NCBI GenBank assembly: GCA_963966185.1
Contig: CAWZYM010000021.1
Coordinates: 1 to 64,000, forward strand
DNA from: Rhabditoides inermis
Lineage: Eukaryota; Nematoda; Chromadorea; Rhabditida; Rhabditidae
Length of the DNA: 64,000 bases
Reading direction: 5' to 3'
Part shown: positions 11,562 through 21,927 of the stretch, piece by piece
Position numbering within the stretch: the first letter of the stretch is position 1
How the letters are laid out: every line of letters begins with the position of its first letter
Translations under genes and position numbers: made by a program
The notes under the pieces: generated by a model
Told to the model about the DNA's origin: nothing
The model's database searches: none
Seen by the model: only the letters and a program-made list of their open reading frames with translations

Positions 11562-11992
11562 ATGCGGCTGCTTCTCTTTCTCTCCCTGCTTGCGTACGTC
11601 TATGCGACGGACTGGCAGTGCGGATATCAGGTAGCTCTCTCCCCCTCTCCCCCCCTCTCTCTCATCCCTCTCTCTCTCAGCCGCCCGATCCGTCCACCGT
11701 GGTGACGCAAGTCCGTCTGGATTCCGATCTACCCGATCTACCCAGAAACGGGAGTGAGATGAATCCGCGAGCCGCCAGCGAATGGCAGCCGATGCGAATT
11801 CTGCCGTACTATGATCCCACCATAGAAGCCCTCGACCCGGCGACCAAGTATGAATCTCTCTCTGTCTCCTCTCTCTCTCTCCCTTTCCCTCTCCCTCTCC
11901 CTCTCCCTCCCCCCACTCCCTCTCTTTATCCCTCTCTCTCCCTTCTCCTCTTTCTCCCTTCCCCTATTTCTCCTTTCCCCTCTTTCTCCCTT

Positions 11993-12068
<76 letters not shown>

Positions 12069-14491
12069 ACTCATTCCAGACAGCAGCTGAAGGCATCCGT
12101 CCAAGAAGCGGTCAACTACTGGCAATCGACTCTTTATGTGCGTCGCGCAACCAACCCGCTGCGACTGGAAAGGTACAAATTATCGATCGATTATCGATCG
12201 ATTATCGATTGAATATTGATTGCTTCCAGAACGTGCCGCAACTACATTCTGACCCGCTTCCGCACTCCTCGCACCTGTCTCGGCGCTTGCGGCCAATCGA
12301 TGTGCGCCACTGTCCCCATACCCGACCAACACTTGCCGGTGAGGGGGCGGGACTTAAGGGGGCGGGACTTGAGAGAATGGAACTTTCAGCCCTGCCACTC
12401 GTGCCCTTCGGACGCCTCGGGAAAAATCGACATGAAACGGTGCACGCTCGAAGTGAGTGGGTGGAACACGGGATATCGATCGATTATCGATTGACTATCG
12501 ATTGATGGTTGCAGGGCAAGCCGTACAACAAGCGTGACACTGCTCTGGCGGCTCGGTCGGACGCAGCCTATCCGGGAGTGCCGGCCGACTTCATTCTATA
12601 CGTGACTACTAGTGGATGCGAGGACAGGGGAAAGGTGCATAGTAGAGTTTCGCCAGACTAGTAGAGAGCACTTTCCGCAATTTGCTACAAAACACGGAAA
12701 ACACAGTGTGTTTCGAAGGGGCTGTTTTAAAAAAGACTGAGCACACACGATAATTATCACTATTCAGGCTACGTACGCGCAGCACTGTCAGTTGGAATCC
12801 TCCCTAGACAGACCCATTGCCGGCACTCTACACGTCTGCAAACTAGCATTCAACCATGTATGTAGTTTGTATCTTTGTAGTTTGTAGTCTTATCTCTCCA
12901 GGACACTGTCAACACTTTGAAACACGAGATTCTGCACGCGCTCGTCTTCTCTCCGGAGCTGTTCAAGTACTTCAGACAGGCCGACGGAACGCCGTACATG
13001 GAGAGGTGGGCGTGGCCTGGGGGGCGTGGCCACTGTAGATAACCGATGCGAAGGCAATGTAGATGGGGGAGGTAGTCTAGTACTCCCGCTTCTACTGGTC
13101 ATAGACGAGAGACGTTGGAAGATTTGGGATACTTCTTCATAGTCTGCACTTGACGGAAGTAATGTTCTTTCTACAGGGATCCGAAAAACAACAAGCCGAC
13201 TGGTGTGCCGATTGTGCCAGTTACTGAGACGATCACTCGAACCGACTGGGCCACCAAGGGCGGAAAGGTAGTATCTCTCTCTCTCTCTCTCTCTCTATCC
13301 TGTAATTTACAGGTGAAGGTCTCTCACTCTGTCCAAATAGTCGATCGATACATCAATCAATCAATCAATCAATCAATCGTTTATCCGGAATCGTTATATT
13401 TGAATATGACAACACAATCATAATGATATGACATATGAAGCATACAGTAGTGCCTAAGATGCTAGATACATAATAGACTAACGCCGGGGAAAGACAGGTA
13501 GGCCGACGAGGTTAGTGGCAAAATGAGGACCCGACCGCACGCCGCGGGGAAAATAGAAGAATCGATCAATAAATCGATATCAGGGGCGGAGCTGGAGGGT
13601 CAAGGAGGGCCGGGTTCGGCCGGAGCTCACTGGGAGAAGCGACTGTTCCGCAACGAGATGCTTACTGCATCGTGAGGCTATTGATTATCGATTTATTGAT
13701 TGATTATCGATTTATTGATTGATTCCAGGGACACTAAGATCCCTCCAGTCATCACTCGCATGACGCTGGCTCTGCTCGAAGATAGTGGATGGTACAAGGC
13801 CGACTTTCGGTAATTGTTTTGTACGATGATACTGTTGTCTACTGTGCTGTAAACGTAGGGCGAACAATTTAATGAAGGTGTGGTCAGTCTTCAGAAATCA
13901 TTTCCTGAGTAGCTGGAAACAGTTTGAGGCATTTCGGTGGTAGTTGGAAGTAGTTGTAGAGCAGTTTGAAGGTAACTTATGTACTTGACTGTGTTTTTTT
14001 TTCAGCCAGGCGTCTGCTATGCAGTGGGGTCGGGGTCTCGGGTGTGGATTCGCGCAGAAGAGCTGTGGAGAGTGGATAGCAACACGTAGACAGATGGGAA
14101 AGTCGCCCGCTCCATTTTGTGATCAAGTCGATATCAATCCTACGAATGGGACTGTACATACGCACAGGTGCCTCTCCCCCCCCCTATCTCTCTCTCTCTC
14201 CCTCTCTCTCCCTCTCTCTCTCTCTCTCTCTTTCGTTTCATGATCTTTTCTAGGTGTTCATTTGACCGCAAGAGTTTGGGAGCGTGCGATTTCAAGAAAG
14301 AGTCTCATCCTAAGAGATTCCAATACTTTGACAAAGTCCATGAACAGAAAGCATCGGAAGCCGCAAAGTTTGGAGGAATTCATACGTTCATGGATTTCTG
14401 TCCCTATGTGCAGGAGCTGGTAAGCATCTCTCTTTCCTCCCTCCCTCCCTCCCTCTCTCCCTCCCTCTCTCTTTCTCTATTTCTCTCTTTC

Positions 14492-14537
<46 letters not shown>

Positions 14538-15258
14538 CTACACTCTTTCAGCCCTCACGCATCGTTTGCGATGGCTCCTCTGGTGCCGAAAACAGAAAGT
14601 ACAATATGCAGGTGCTTCGTATTCCCGATTCTTGGTATAGTAAGCATTCAGGAGTTCGGTTCGACATCTCGATGTATTGACACTGAGGGTGCTTGGACAA
14701 AAGTCGGACACACACTGGAGGGAGGATGCTACAAGGTATGGTCACAGTTTGCGAATGCGTTCTTGGCGAGACGCCAAGCCGCCGCAGCGCGCGGATGGTG
14801 GACTCGCGACGCGGCCTGCGCGCTCTCTTTTCTTGTACTCTCTGGGAAGTGTCTGACCGAGAGAAGATATAAAAGAACTCACTGGTTGCCATTTTTGAAG
14901 CTAATCGAAAATTTTCTATTACACAAAGCTAGTCGGTGGGTAAAAAACTTGTTCTACAAATAAACCAAAAGGCGGCTTCGAAATCTTTTTTTTCAGACGA
15001 CTTGCTATTCGACTGCCATCTACATTGAAATGATGGGCAGATCGTACCGGTGTGAGAAAGACGGAGAGGGAACGAGGATAGCCATTGATGAGGTGGGCAT
15101 TCACTTCACTGTACCTCACTCTAATTACTATTCAGATCGACCACTATCGCAACATTCTCAAGGGAAATCTCATCTGTCCGGCTTATGAAGACATTTGCGA
15201 TGGCACCGGATATCCCAATGAGCCGGCCCCGCCTCCTAAGAAGACCAAAAAGTTGTAA
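11562..15258 (+). CDS. Leishmanolysin-like zinc metallopeptidase (M8), about 17 exons
   Basis: Exons supported by splice sites and frame: 11562-11630 (signal peptide MRLLLFLSLLAYVYA), 11681-11847, 12080-12172, 12230-12452, 12515-12634, 12770-12857, 12902-13005, 13177-13267, one ill-defined near 13313, 13584-13671, 13729-13809, 14006-14167, 14254-14419, 14552-14611, 14652-14735, 14997-15092 and 15136-15258. The zinc site HEILH is at 12923-12937. The distal His lies in GAHWEKRLFRNEMLT (exon 13584), and Cys-rich C-terminal segments match the M8 family. The role is a secreted or secretory-pathway metalloprotease (invadolysin relatives act in cell migration). Introns are filled with CT runs and ATCGATT repeats. 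Oddity: the short conserved EAR-x-HF-x-C segment expected before GAELEGQGG is not found between 13340 and 13583. An exon may be lost or divergent there. Confidence 0.88.
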
Positions 15259-16670
15259 TTTACAGAATAAACTGTCAGAAACCATTATTCCATCAATCTC
15301 TGCGAATAACATGACAATGCGGCGCGCTAGCACGAAGCCACGCCCAGAGAGAGAAATTAGAGCAACTACATAACTAGGACGCCATAATATGTTAAATGTC
15401 ACACATATTTGAATATTGGTCACTTTTTTCTTACAGGAAAATGTACTAGCATCCGTATCAGTATGTTGTATGTAAAATCTATGACCTCCGTATGTCTCTA
15501 TTTCAGATTGAAAGGAAGACTTTGCGTACCCATAGACTTAGTACCAGACTTAAGTTAAGAATTCACCAAACCTAGTACCAGACTTAAGTTAAGAATTAGG
15601 TTAAGTTAAGAATTCGAGTCCTGCTACCGCCTTCGAATTCCGAATGAACATTCAATTTTGAATAGAACATCACCCTCACCCGTAGAAAGATGTTGCCGGG
15701 GCCTCCACACGACACACGACAGCCGACGTTAAACGACTCGTAAATTGCAGTTTCCCCTATGTTTGTTTCCATGACCGCACTGCAAACGCACTAAAATTTT
15801 ATAAGTATTACTAGTTGTTTGGTTCTAGTAGAAACCCGCGATCGAAATGCGACAGCACCTTCACTTGCCGAAATCAGACATGCATCGTGTACTCACATTG
15901 CTATGCTTCCATCTCGCTTTCGTTCACTCCGCGGTAGGCTATCGTAACTTAGCCATGTTCATATATTCGTTGGGAACAGGTCAATACATTTCGTCAACTG
16001 TTGACAAACGAATTTCGCAGCGCTGCGTGGCACAATTTTTGGCCAGTCAGTGGACCGCCTCAAGTGCCACTTCTCTCAGCTCGCGCAACTTTGCGCGCGT
16101 TTCTACGATCAGTTGACTATACATGTGTTCTGTTCAGTTGGCTTCTCGCAGGGCTCAGTCGAGTTGGACTGGAGTCGCTTCGAGTTTGCCGGATTCCAAG
16201 TCATCCACGTCCCCAGCAGAACCACACACAATTAGTGCTACCTTCTAGTCGCTTATAGTGGAACAGTCGGCACTCCTTCTGACGAGAACCTCCAGTTCCT
16301 GGGACTCTCGAATCTGCGCTAGCACAAAGCCACGCCCATTTGTCGAGAGAAGCCAAATTCTGGCCTCAAGAGAAGCCAAAAAATGGCCTGTCCCCAGCAG
16401 AGGTGAAACCAGTATGGACTCACCTTTTGAAACTTTGCGTAAGCCGTATATGGCGCAGAGTAGACCGATTTGAATAAAATTTTGGATTCGGAGCCTGTGA
16501 GGTGTGATGAGTGTTGTGTGAAAAAGCAGAACGATTGGAATGCCGCGCGAAGAGATATGCAAGTAAGGTATGGAGGTGAATTTTGGGAAGAGTCACCTCC
16601 GGTCCAAAGTGGAAATTTGGGTTGTGTAGAAAGTGGGATGTTTTGTAATCAACAAAACAAGTTGTAAAAG
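15259..16670. other. Intergenic region with small dispersed repeats
   Basis: No supported gene. A segment CTAGCACAAAGCCACGCCCA occurs near 16319 and, with one change, near 15329. Two short tandem copies of CCTAGTACCAGACTTAAGTTAAGAATT lie at about 15540-15610. The 3' part (16480-16670) may be decayed sequence upstream of the GIY-YIG remnant that follows, but it contains stops in all frames. Confidence 0.45.
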
Positions 16671-16805
16671 TGTCTAGTCTGTCAATTTGGTAGAAAAGGA
16701 GACTGTCAAAAGAAGGGTACGATCTACCGTATCTCTTGCGATCTTTGCAGTGAACACTACATCGGTCAAACGGGTCGCCCACTGAAGACGAGGATCGCCG
16801 AGCAC
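16671..16805 (+). pseudogene. GIY-YIG domain remnant of a Penelope-like retroelement
   Basis: One frame reads CLVCQFGRKGDCQKKG, then TIYRISCDLCSEHYIGQTG, then RPLKTRIAEH. This is the Cys-rich linker and GIY-YIG endonuclease start typical of Penelope-like element C termini. A TAA stop lies two codons upstream of the first Cys in this frame. Downstream the sequence passes abruptly into the pyrimidine array. No reverse transcriptase remains nearby. It is a broken fragment; the family call rests on the GIY-YIG pattern only. Confidence 0.7.
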
Positions 16806-18530
16806 TTCTCTCCTTCTCTCCTCCTCTCCTCCTCTCCTTCTCTCCTTCCTTCCTTCCCTCCTTCTTTCCTTCTCTCTTTCTCTCGTTCTCTCGTTCTCTC
16901 TTTCTCTCGTTCTCTCGTTATCCCTTTCTCTCTTTCTCTCGTTCTCTAGTTCTCTCGTTCTCTCGTTCTCTCGTTCTCTCTTTCTCCCTTTCTCTCTTTT
17001 CTCTCTTTCTCTCGTTCTCTCTTTTCTCTCTTTTCTCTCTTTCTCTCGTTCTCTCTTTCTCTCGTTCTCTCGTTCTCTCGTTCTCTCGTTCTCTCGTTCT
17101 CTCCGTCTCTCCGTCTCTTCTTCTCTCCTTCCCTCCTTCCCCCCTTCTCCCTTTCTCTCTTTCTCTCGTTCTCTCGTTCTCTCGTTATCTAGTTCTCTCG
17201 TTATTTCGTTTTCTCTTTCTCTCGTTCTCTCGTTCTCTCGTTCTCTCGTTCTCTCGTTCTCTCGTTCTCTCGTTCTCGCGTGTCTCCTTCTCTTCTTCTC
17301 TCCTTCCCTCCTTCTCCCTTTCTCTAGTTCTCCAGTTCTCCAGTTCTCTCTTTCTCTCGTTCTCTCTTTCTCTCTTTCTCTCTTTCTCTCGTTCTCTCGT
17401 TCTCTCGTTCTCTCGTTCTCTCGTTCTCTCGTTCTCTCGTTCTCTCGTTTTCTCCGTCTCTCCGTCTCTCCTTCTCTTCTTCCCTCCTTCCCTCCTACCA
17501 CCCTCCTTCTCTCGTTCTCTAGTTATATCGTTCTCTCTTTCTTTCGTTCTCTCTTTCTCTTGTTCTCTCTTTCTCTTGTTTTCTCGTTCTCTCGTTCTCT
17601 CGTTCTCTCTTTCTATCTTTCTATCCTTCTCTCGTTCTCTCGTTCTCTCGTTCTCTCCGTCTCTCCTTCTCTTCTTCCCTCCTTCTCTCCTTCTCTCTTT
17701 CTCTCGTTCTCTATTTCTCTCGTTATATCGTTATATCGTTCTCTCGTTCTCTCGTTCTCTCGTGCTCTCGTTTTCTCGTTCTCTCGTTCTCTCGTTGTCT
17801 CGTTGTCTCGTTGTCTCGTTGTCTCGTTCTCTCGTTGTCTCGTTCTCTCCTTCTTTCCTTCCCTCCTTCCCGCCTTCTCACTTTCTTTCTTTCTCTCGTT
17901 CTCTAGTTCTCTCGTTATATCGTTCTCTCTTTCACTCGTTTTCTCTTTCTATCGGTTTCTCTTTCTCTCGTTCTCTCATTATCTCTTTCTCTCTTTCTCT
18001 CTTTCTCTCTTTCTCTCTTTCTCTCTTTCTCTCTTTCTCTCTCTTCTCTCTTTCTCTCTTTCTCTTTTTTTCTCTAGTTCTCTCCTTCTCTCCTTCTCTT
18101 CTTCTCTCCTTCCCTCCTTCCCTCCTCCTCCCATTCTCTCTTTCTCTCGTTCTCTAATTCTCTCGTTATATCGTTCTCGCTTTCTCTCGTTCTCTCTTTA
18201 TCTCTTTCTCTCTTTCTCTCTTTCTTTCGTTCTCTAGTTCTCTCGTTCTCTCTTTCTATCCTTCTCTTCTTCTCTCCATCCCTCCTTCCCTCCTTCTCCC
18301 TTCCTCTCTTTCTCTCGTTCTCTAGCTCTCTCGTTCTCTTTTTATATCTTTCTCTCTTTCTCTGGTTCTCTCGTTCTCTCGTTCTCTCTTTCTATCCTTC
18401 TCTCGTTCTCTCGTTCTCTCCGTCTCTCCTTCCCTCCTTCCCTCCTCTCTTTTTCTCCTTTTCTCTCGTTATATCGTTCTCTCGTTCTCTCGTTCTCTCG
18501 TTCTCTCGTTCTCTCTTTCTCTCTCCCCTT
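16806..18530. repeat. 1.7 kb pyrimidine array (TTCTCTCG-type units), copy 1
   Basis: This is a strand-asymmetric array built from 8-base units such as CTCTCGTT and CTCTCTTT with CCTTCCCTCC blocks. A second array at 55505-57645 shows the same variant blocks in the same order (for example the CTACCACCCTCC block and runs of CGTTGTCT), so one was copied from the other or both from a common source. Long open frames across it on both strands (Ser/Leu/Phe or Arg/Glu repeats) are artefacts. Confidence 0.9.
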
Positions 18531-18920
18531 ACTAAATTCCTACTGATCGCAGCCACCAAAGTACATCTGTCTCTCTCCAAACAGCGTGCTCTCTCGCGTG
18601 CTCTCGCGCTCGCCCGCCAGCAGAGGGCTAGCTATCAGCTAGCGTGACTGGAAACGACACCCACCCACCCACCCACCCACCCACCCACACGCTGGCCTTT
18701 CGCCTAGTGCGAGTGCGAGATCGCTCATAACTTCTTTCGGAGAAAAGATACAAAGATGCCGTCAATTAGTACTCTGCCCTATGGAACCGTGCGAATCTAA
18801 CTAACATAAATTGGAAGACTTCACATTGTTGCTAACATGTCCTTTGGATATCGCTACTTGAAAATTCTGGCGCGAGCCTTGTTTTAACCCAAGAGAGAGG
18901 GCGCTGCGCGCCCTCTCTAA
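18531..18920 (+). repeat. Array-associated 3' module ending in a hairpin, copy 1
   Basis: About 390 bp of unique sequence with a CCCA repeat. A conserved core (CGCTCATAACTTCTTTCGGA) leads to a perfect hairpin (18894-18918, 11 bp stem, 3-base loop) followed by AA. The copies at 57646-58048 and 58555-58816 have the same hairpin, and all three diverge directly after CTCTAAT. A hairpin close to a CTAA end before a T resembles a Helitron 3' terminus. That class assignment is an inference. Confidence 0.75.
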
Positions 18921-19235
18921 TTTTATTGGCATAGATAAAGGGAAGATGAGTGTGCAGCAGTGTGAAGTATACAGCACATAACAGTATTCTGAAATGTGAA
19001 CACCAAGTGTAAAATATACAGTGAAGAGATGCAATGTAGAAGATAAAACCACTATACGCTTTGAAAACCGACTGATTATCGATTGATTGACTGGATAATG
19101 AATGTACAGATGTGAGAGATGTACGGTACATCGACGAAATCGACTGATTATCGATCGGTGACGAGCTCTGATGCGGGAGGTACAGCAGTCTGCAAATAAA
19201 CCACTTGGGGTGAACTGGCGAGAGAAGAGAGAGAT

Positions 19236-19304
<69 letters not shown>

Positions 19305-21164
19305 TAATTATATAGATAAGGAAAGAGGGGGCGAGAATAAGTGGCGACGTTCCAACACGCTCCAATAATCTAAAGCTGAGGATTGTAATCATTGAGGATG
19401 AGGTGATGGAGTCGGTAACTCCAGACTGACCATAATCACCTCACTCGTTTTCTCAGTGTCGTACACGTGCTCTCTTGCCAGTGGCATCGATTAGGTAAAC
19501 TATAAAACGATTAGGTATACTGTAAACGATTTAAGCGAGTTATCACTATCACAACAATGAGGGTTTTTCAAAGTAGATAGAAGATCAGAGAGTAGAACAT
19601 AATAGCTAGATACACAACGGAATCCCGTTTTGACCCTTTAACCTGCAGACCAAATTTGTCCCATATGCCAAACGTATATTTTCCTCCTTGCTAGTTTCCC
19701 ATCATAACATGCTTTCACAAACCAACCAATACTATCTTATGATCTTATGAAAGCAATAGTCAGGGAAAATTGTAACTGTTCCCATGCTACTTGTTATCCG
19801 AGAGAGACCGACAATTGCATCATGACCAAATACATTATGGAAAAGTGGTAGCACTCGGCATCCAAGTACATTAACGGGGAATAGAGGGACATAAAGCAAA
19901 CAACAACTTTGTAATTACAATAACATAATCACTACAATAATTACACCGAAACCGATGAACTATCAACTCACAAAAGCGGTTAATCTTGACCAGTGTACGG
20001 ATCAAACTAAATATACTCATTTGTCGCAGTATCACACGAACGACACTACTACGCTTTGCCCAAATCAGCCAAAAACTATGACAACCCTCAACTCAGTCTC
20101 AATATAATGTTAGCTGTTGTAGGGGAGTGGTTGTCACTCACCTCTCTCTCTGGCAGCACTCTCCCAGATCTTCCATTGGCGATCTTGCCCGAGACGCTAC
20201 GTCGATTCGAAGTTGTCTCCCCACACTGACGAGACATCTCCGAATCGTTCAGAAGAGATGACTCCACACTCGTCACATATGCTGAAAAATACATTAACCT
20301 CACCTTGTCTCTAGGCGGCATGCTGCGTGTCTCCCTCCTCTCTCCAATCTCCTTCACATCCTCACCTCGTGTGAGCATCGCCTGCCCCAAACGAGCACAA
20401 CCTGCAAAAATACAAGGCAGATGAACGGAATACGCGCGAAATGATACACAAAGAAGTAATACAATACAGAATCCACCCACAATGGTGCTGACAAATCCGC
20501 TGACCTCACCTCACTGCCTATGTGCTTGTGTCTGTCGACACGTCGTTGCCATTTGGAAAGCACTGAAATAGGCGGATATGGAGCACACAAGTGGAATGGA
20601 GACGTTCTCCCTACAAATCCGGCCCTGTAAAGAACAGGATTTCGAACCGTTTCACAGATTAACAATTCGAAAACACAGTGCAACACGGGGACGGCCACAG
20701 GTGAACAAACAATCAACAGTGAAACAATTGAAGAACTCACCTTTCCGGTGTTACCACATGCAAATTTTAATTTAACTACATAACATCATGTGAATCATAT
20801 TTACCAGGATCCCTGCTTGCGAACACCTATGCAGCGGACTGGCAGAGAAAATGTGTATGTTTTAAAAGAAGCGTCAGTGCATTTCATCCAACTGCACAAA
20901 AATACAACATGAATACGAAATATAAACAAACAAAAAACATTGTTTTTAAATTAAAAACAACAGTGAACAGAAACAGCTGATTCGCATCGATGCGTCGCGT
21001 GTGGACACGCGACGCGTCTCAGTCCAAGCTTCCACGAAAATGTTTTCAACAGTAAATCCTGAGCTAAGTGCGAGCCTAACCACAAACTGCCGTATTTTTG
21101 TATTGCTCATATATATGTTATGTTTTGTTTTAATAACGCGGTAATAAACTTCTTCTTTTTTAGT
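18921..21164. other. Intergenic, with GA microsatellite and a doubtful minus-strand spliced gene
   Basis: It contains ATTATCGATTGATTG repeats (about 19073-19160) and a (GA)n run (19213-19303). On the minus strand between about 20760 and 20090 several short frames are bounded by AG/GT signals, for example a block with RGEDVKEIGERRETRSMPP and one with SMPPRDK followed by SSLLNDSEMSRQCGE. I cannot assemble a convincing protein and recognise no family. The rest shows nothing. Confidence 0.3.
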
Positions 21165-21516
21165 TGGCCGCGCGTCCCCCCCGGAATGTCCCGACCGGAA
21201 CGAGAGAGTGAGAGAGAGCACAGACACGTAAGAGAGAAGTGAGAGAGATCGACACTTATCGCCGGGACGATCCGCGTGAGCGGTCGCCCTTTCATGTATA
21301 ATTACTATATGCGATAAAGTCACTTCTATATTACTGTTATGTATTTATTGGCGAGAGTATTGTGGCAACCCTCTCGACGGCCATGGAGACAGGTCTGATG
21401 TATTGTATTGTTATCACTGTAGATTACCGTAGTTACTATTACCATTACTGTAGTTATTAGTACCCTTACTGTAGAGTACCTTAGACTGAACCCTGCCCCA
21501 TAGCTTAGTCTTGACA
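21165..21516 (+). repeat. Left LTR
   Basis: 352 bp, near-identical to 28865-29216. It starts TGGCCGCGCG and ends GTCTTGACA. The first six bases differ from the right LTR (TGTTCT); after that only one difference is seen (ATAATTAC versus ATATTTAC near 21300). Confidence 0.88.
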
Positions 21517-21927
21517 TGGTGCATTAACCGTTTTAGAAACGAACACGGACTCACTGAACCACCTCAGTCTAATTCTAATTTGTGTGAATGTATCTAACAA
21601 ATCTCACCCGTTACGCGCAAGCGTAGTCAAGGCACGGTGAATAACCCAGGAGTGGAGGGATGCACTAACAGCCGAGTGATTGGATTCCGCTCACGTAACC
21701 ACGCGTGACGTCTGATATCAGAAAGGTCTCACCGAGTAACGTTCACTTATGGTATAGATTCGTCGATAACATTTGTATACACCCACACAGGTAACTTCAC
21801 AGTGCTCTCTTGTATATTGTGTCAGCCTCACAGGTGTGTATACTAATAGTTAGATCTAGCCGCACAAGGCCAGATCGCACTAGATGGGAGAAACCGGATG
21901 TCAATAATTCGATGCGCACGAACATAA

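Noticed and set aside
11528..12505. A 325-codon plus-strand open frame
   Set aside because: It reads through introns of the leishmanolysin gene, mostly CT repeats translated as Ser/Leu. The spliced M8 model explains the region better.
16674..17501. A 275-codon minus-strand frame rich in Arg/Glu, and similar frames to 18580
   Set aside because: A pure translation of the GA/CT array without composition or motifs of a real protein.
16806..18530. A CRISPR-like or satellite array with regular spacers
   Set aside because: There are no fixed repeat and spacer lengths. The units are degenerate 8-mers in a eukaryotic genome.
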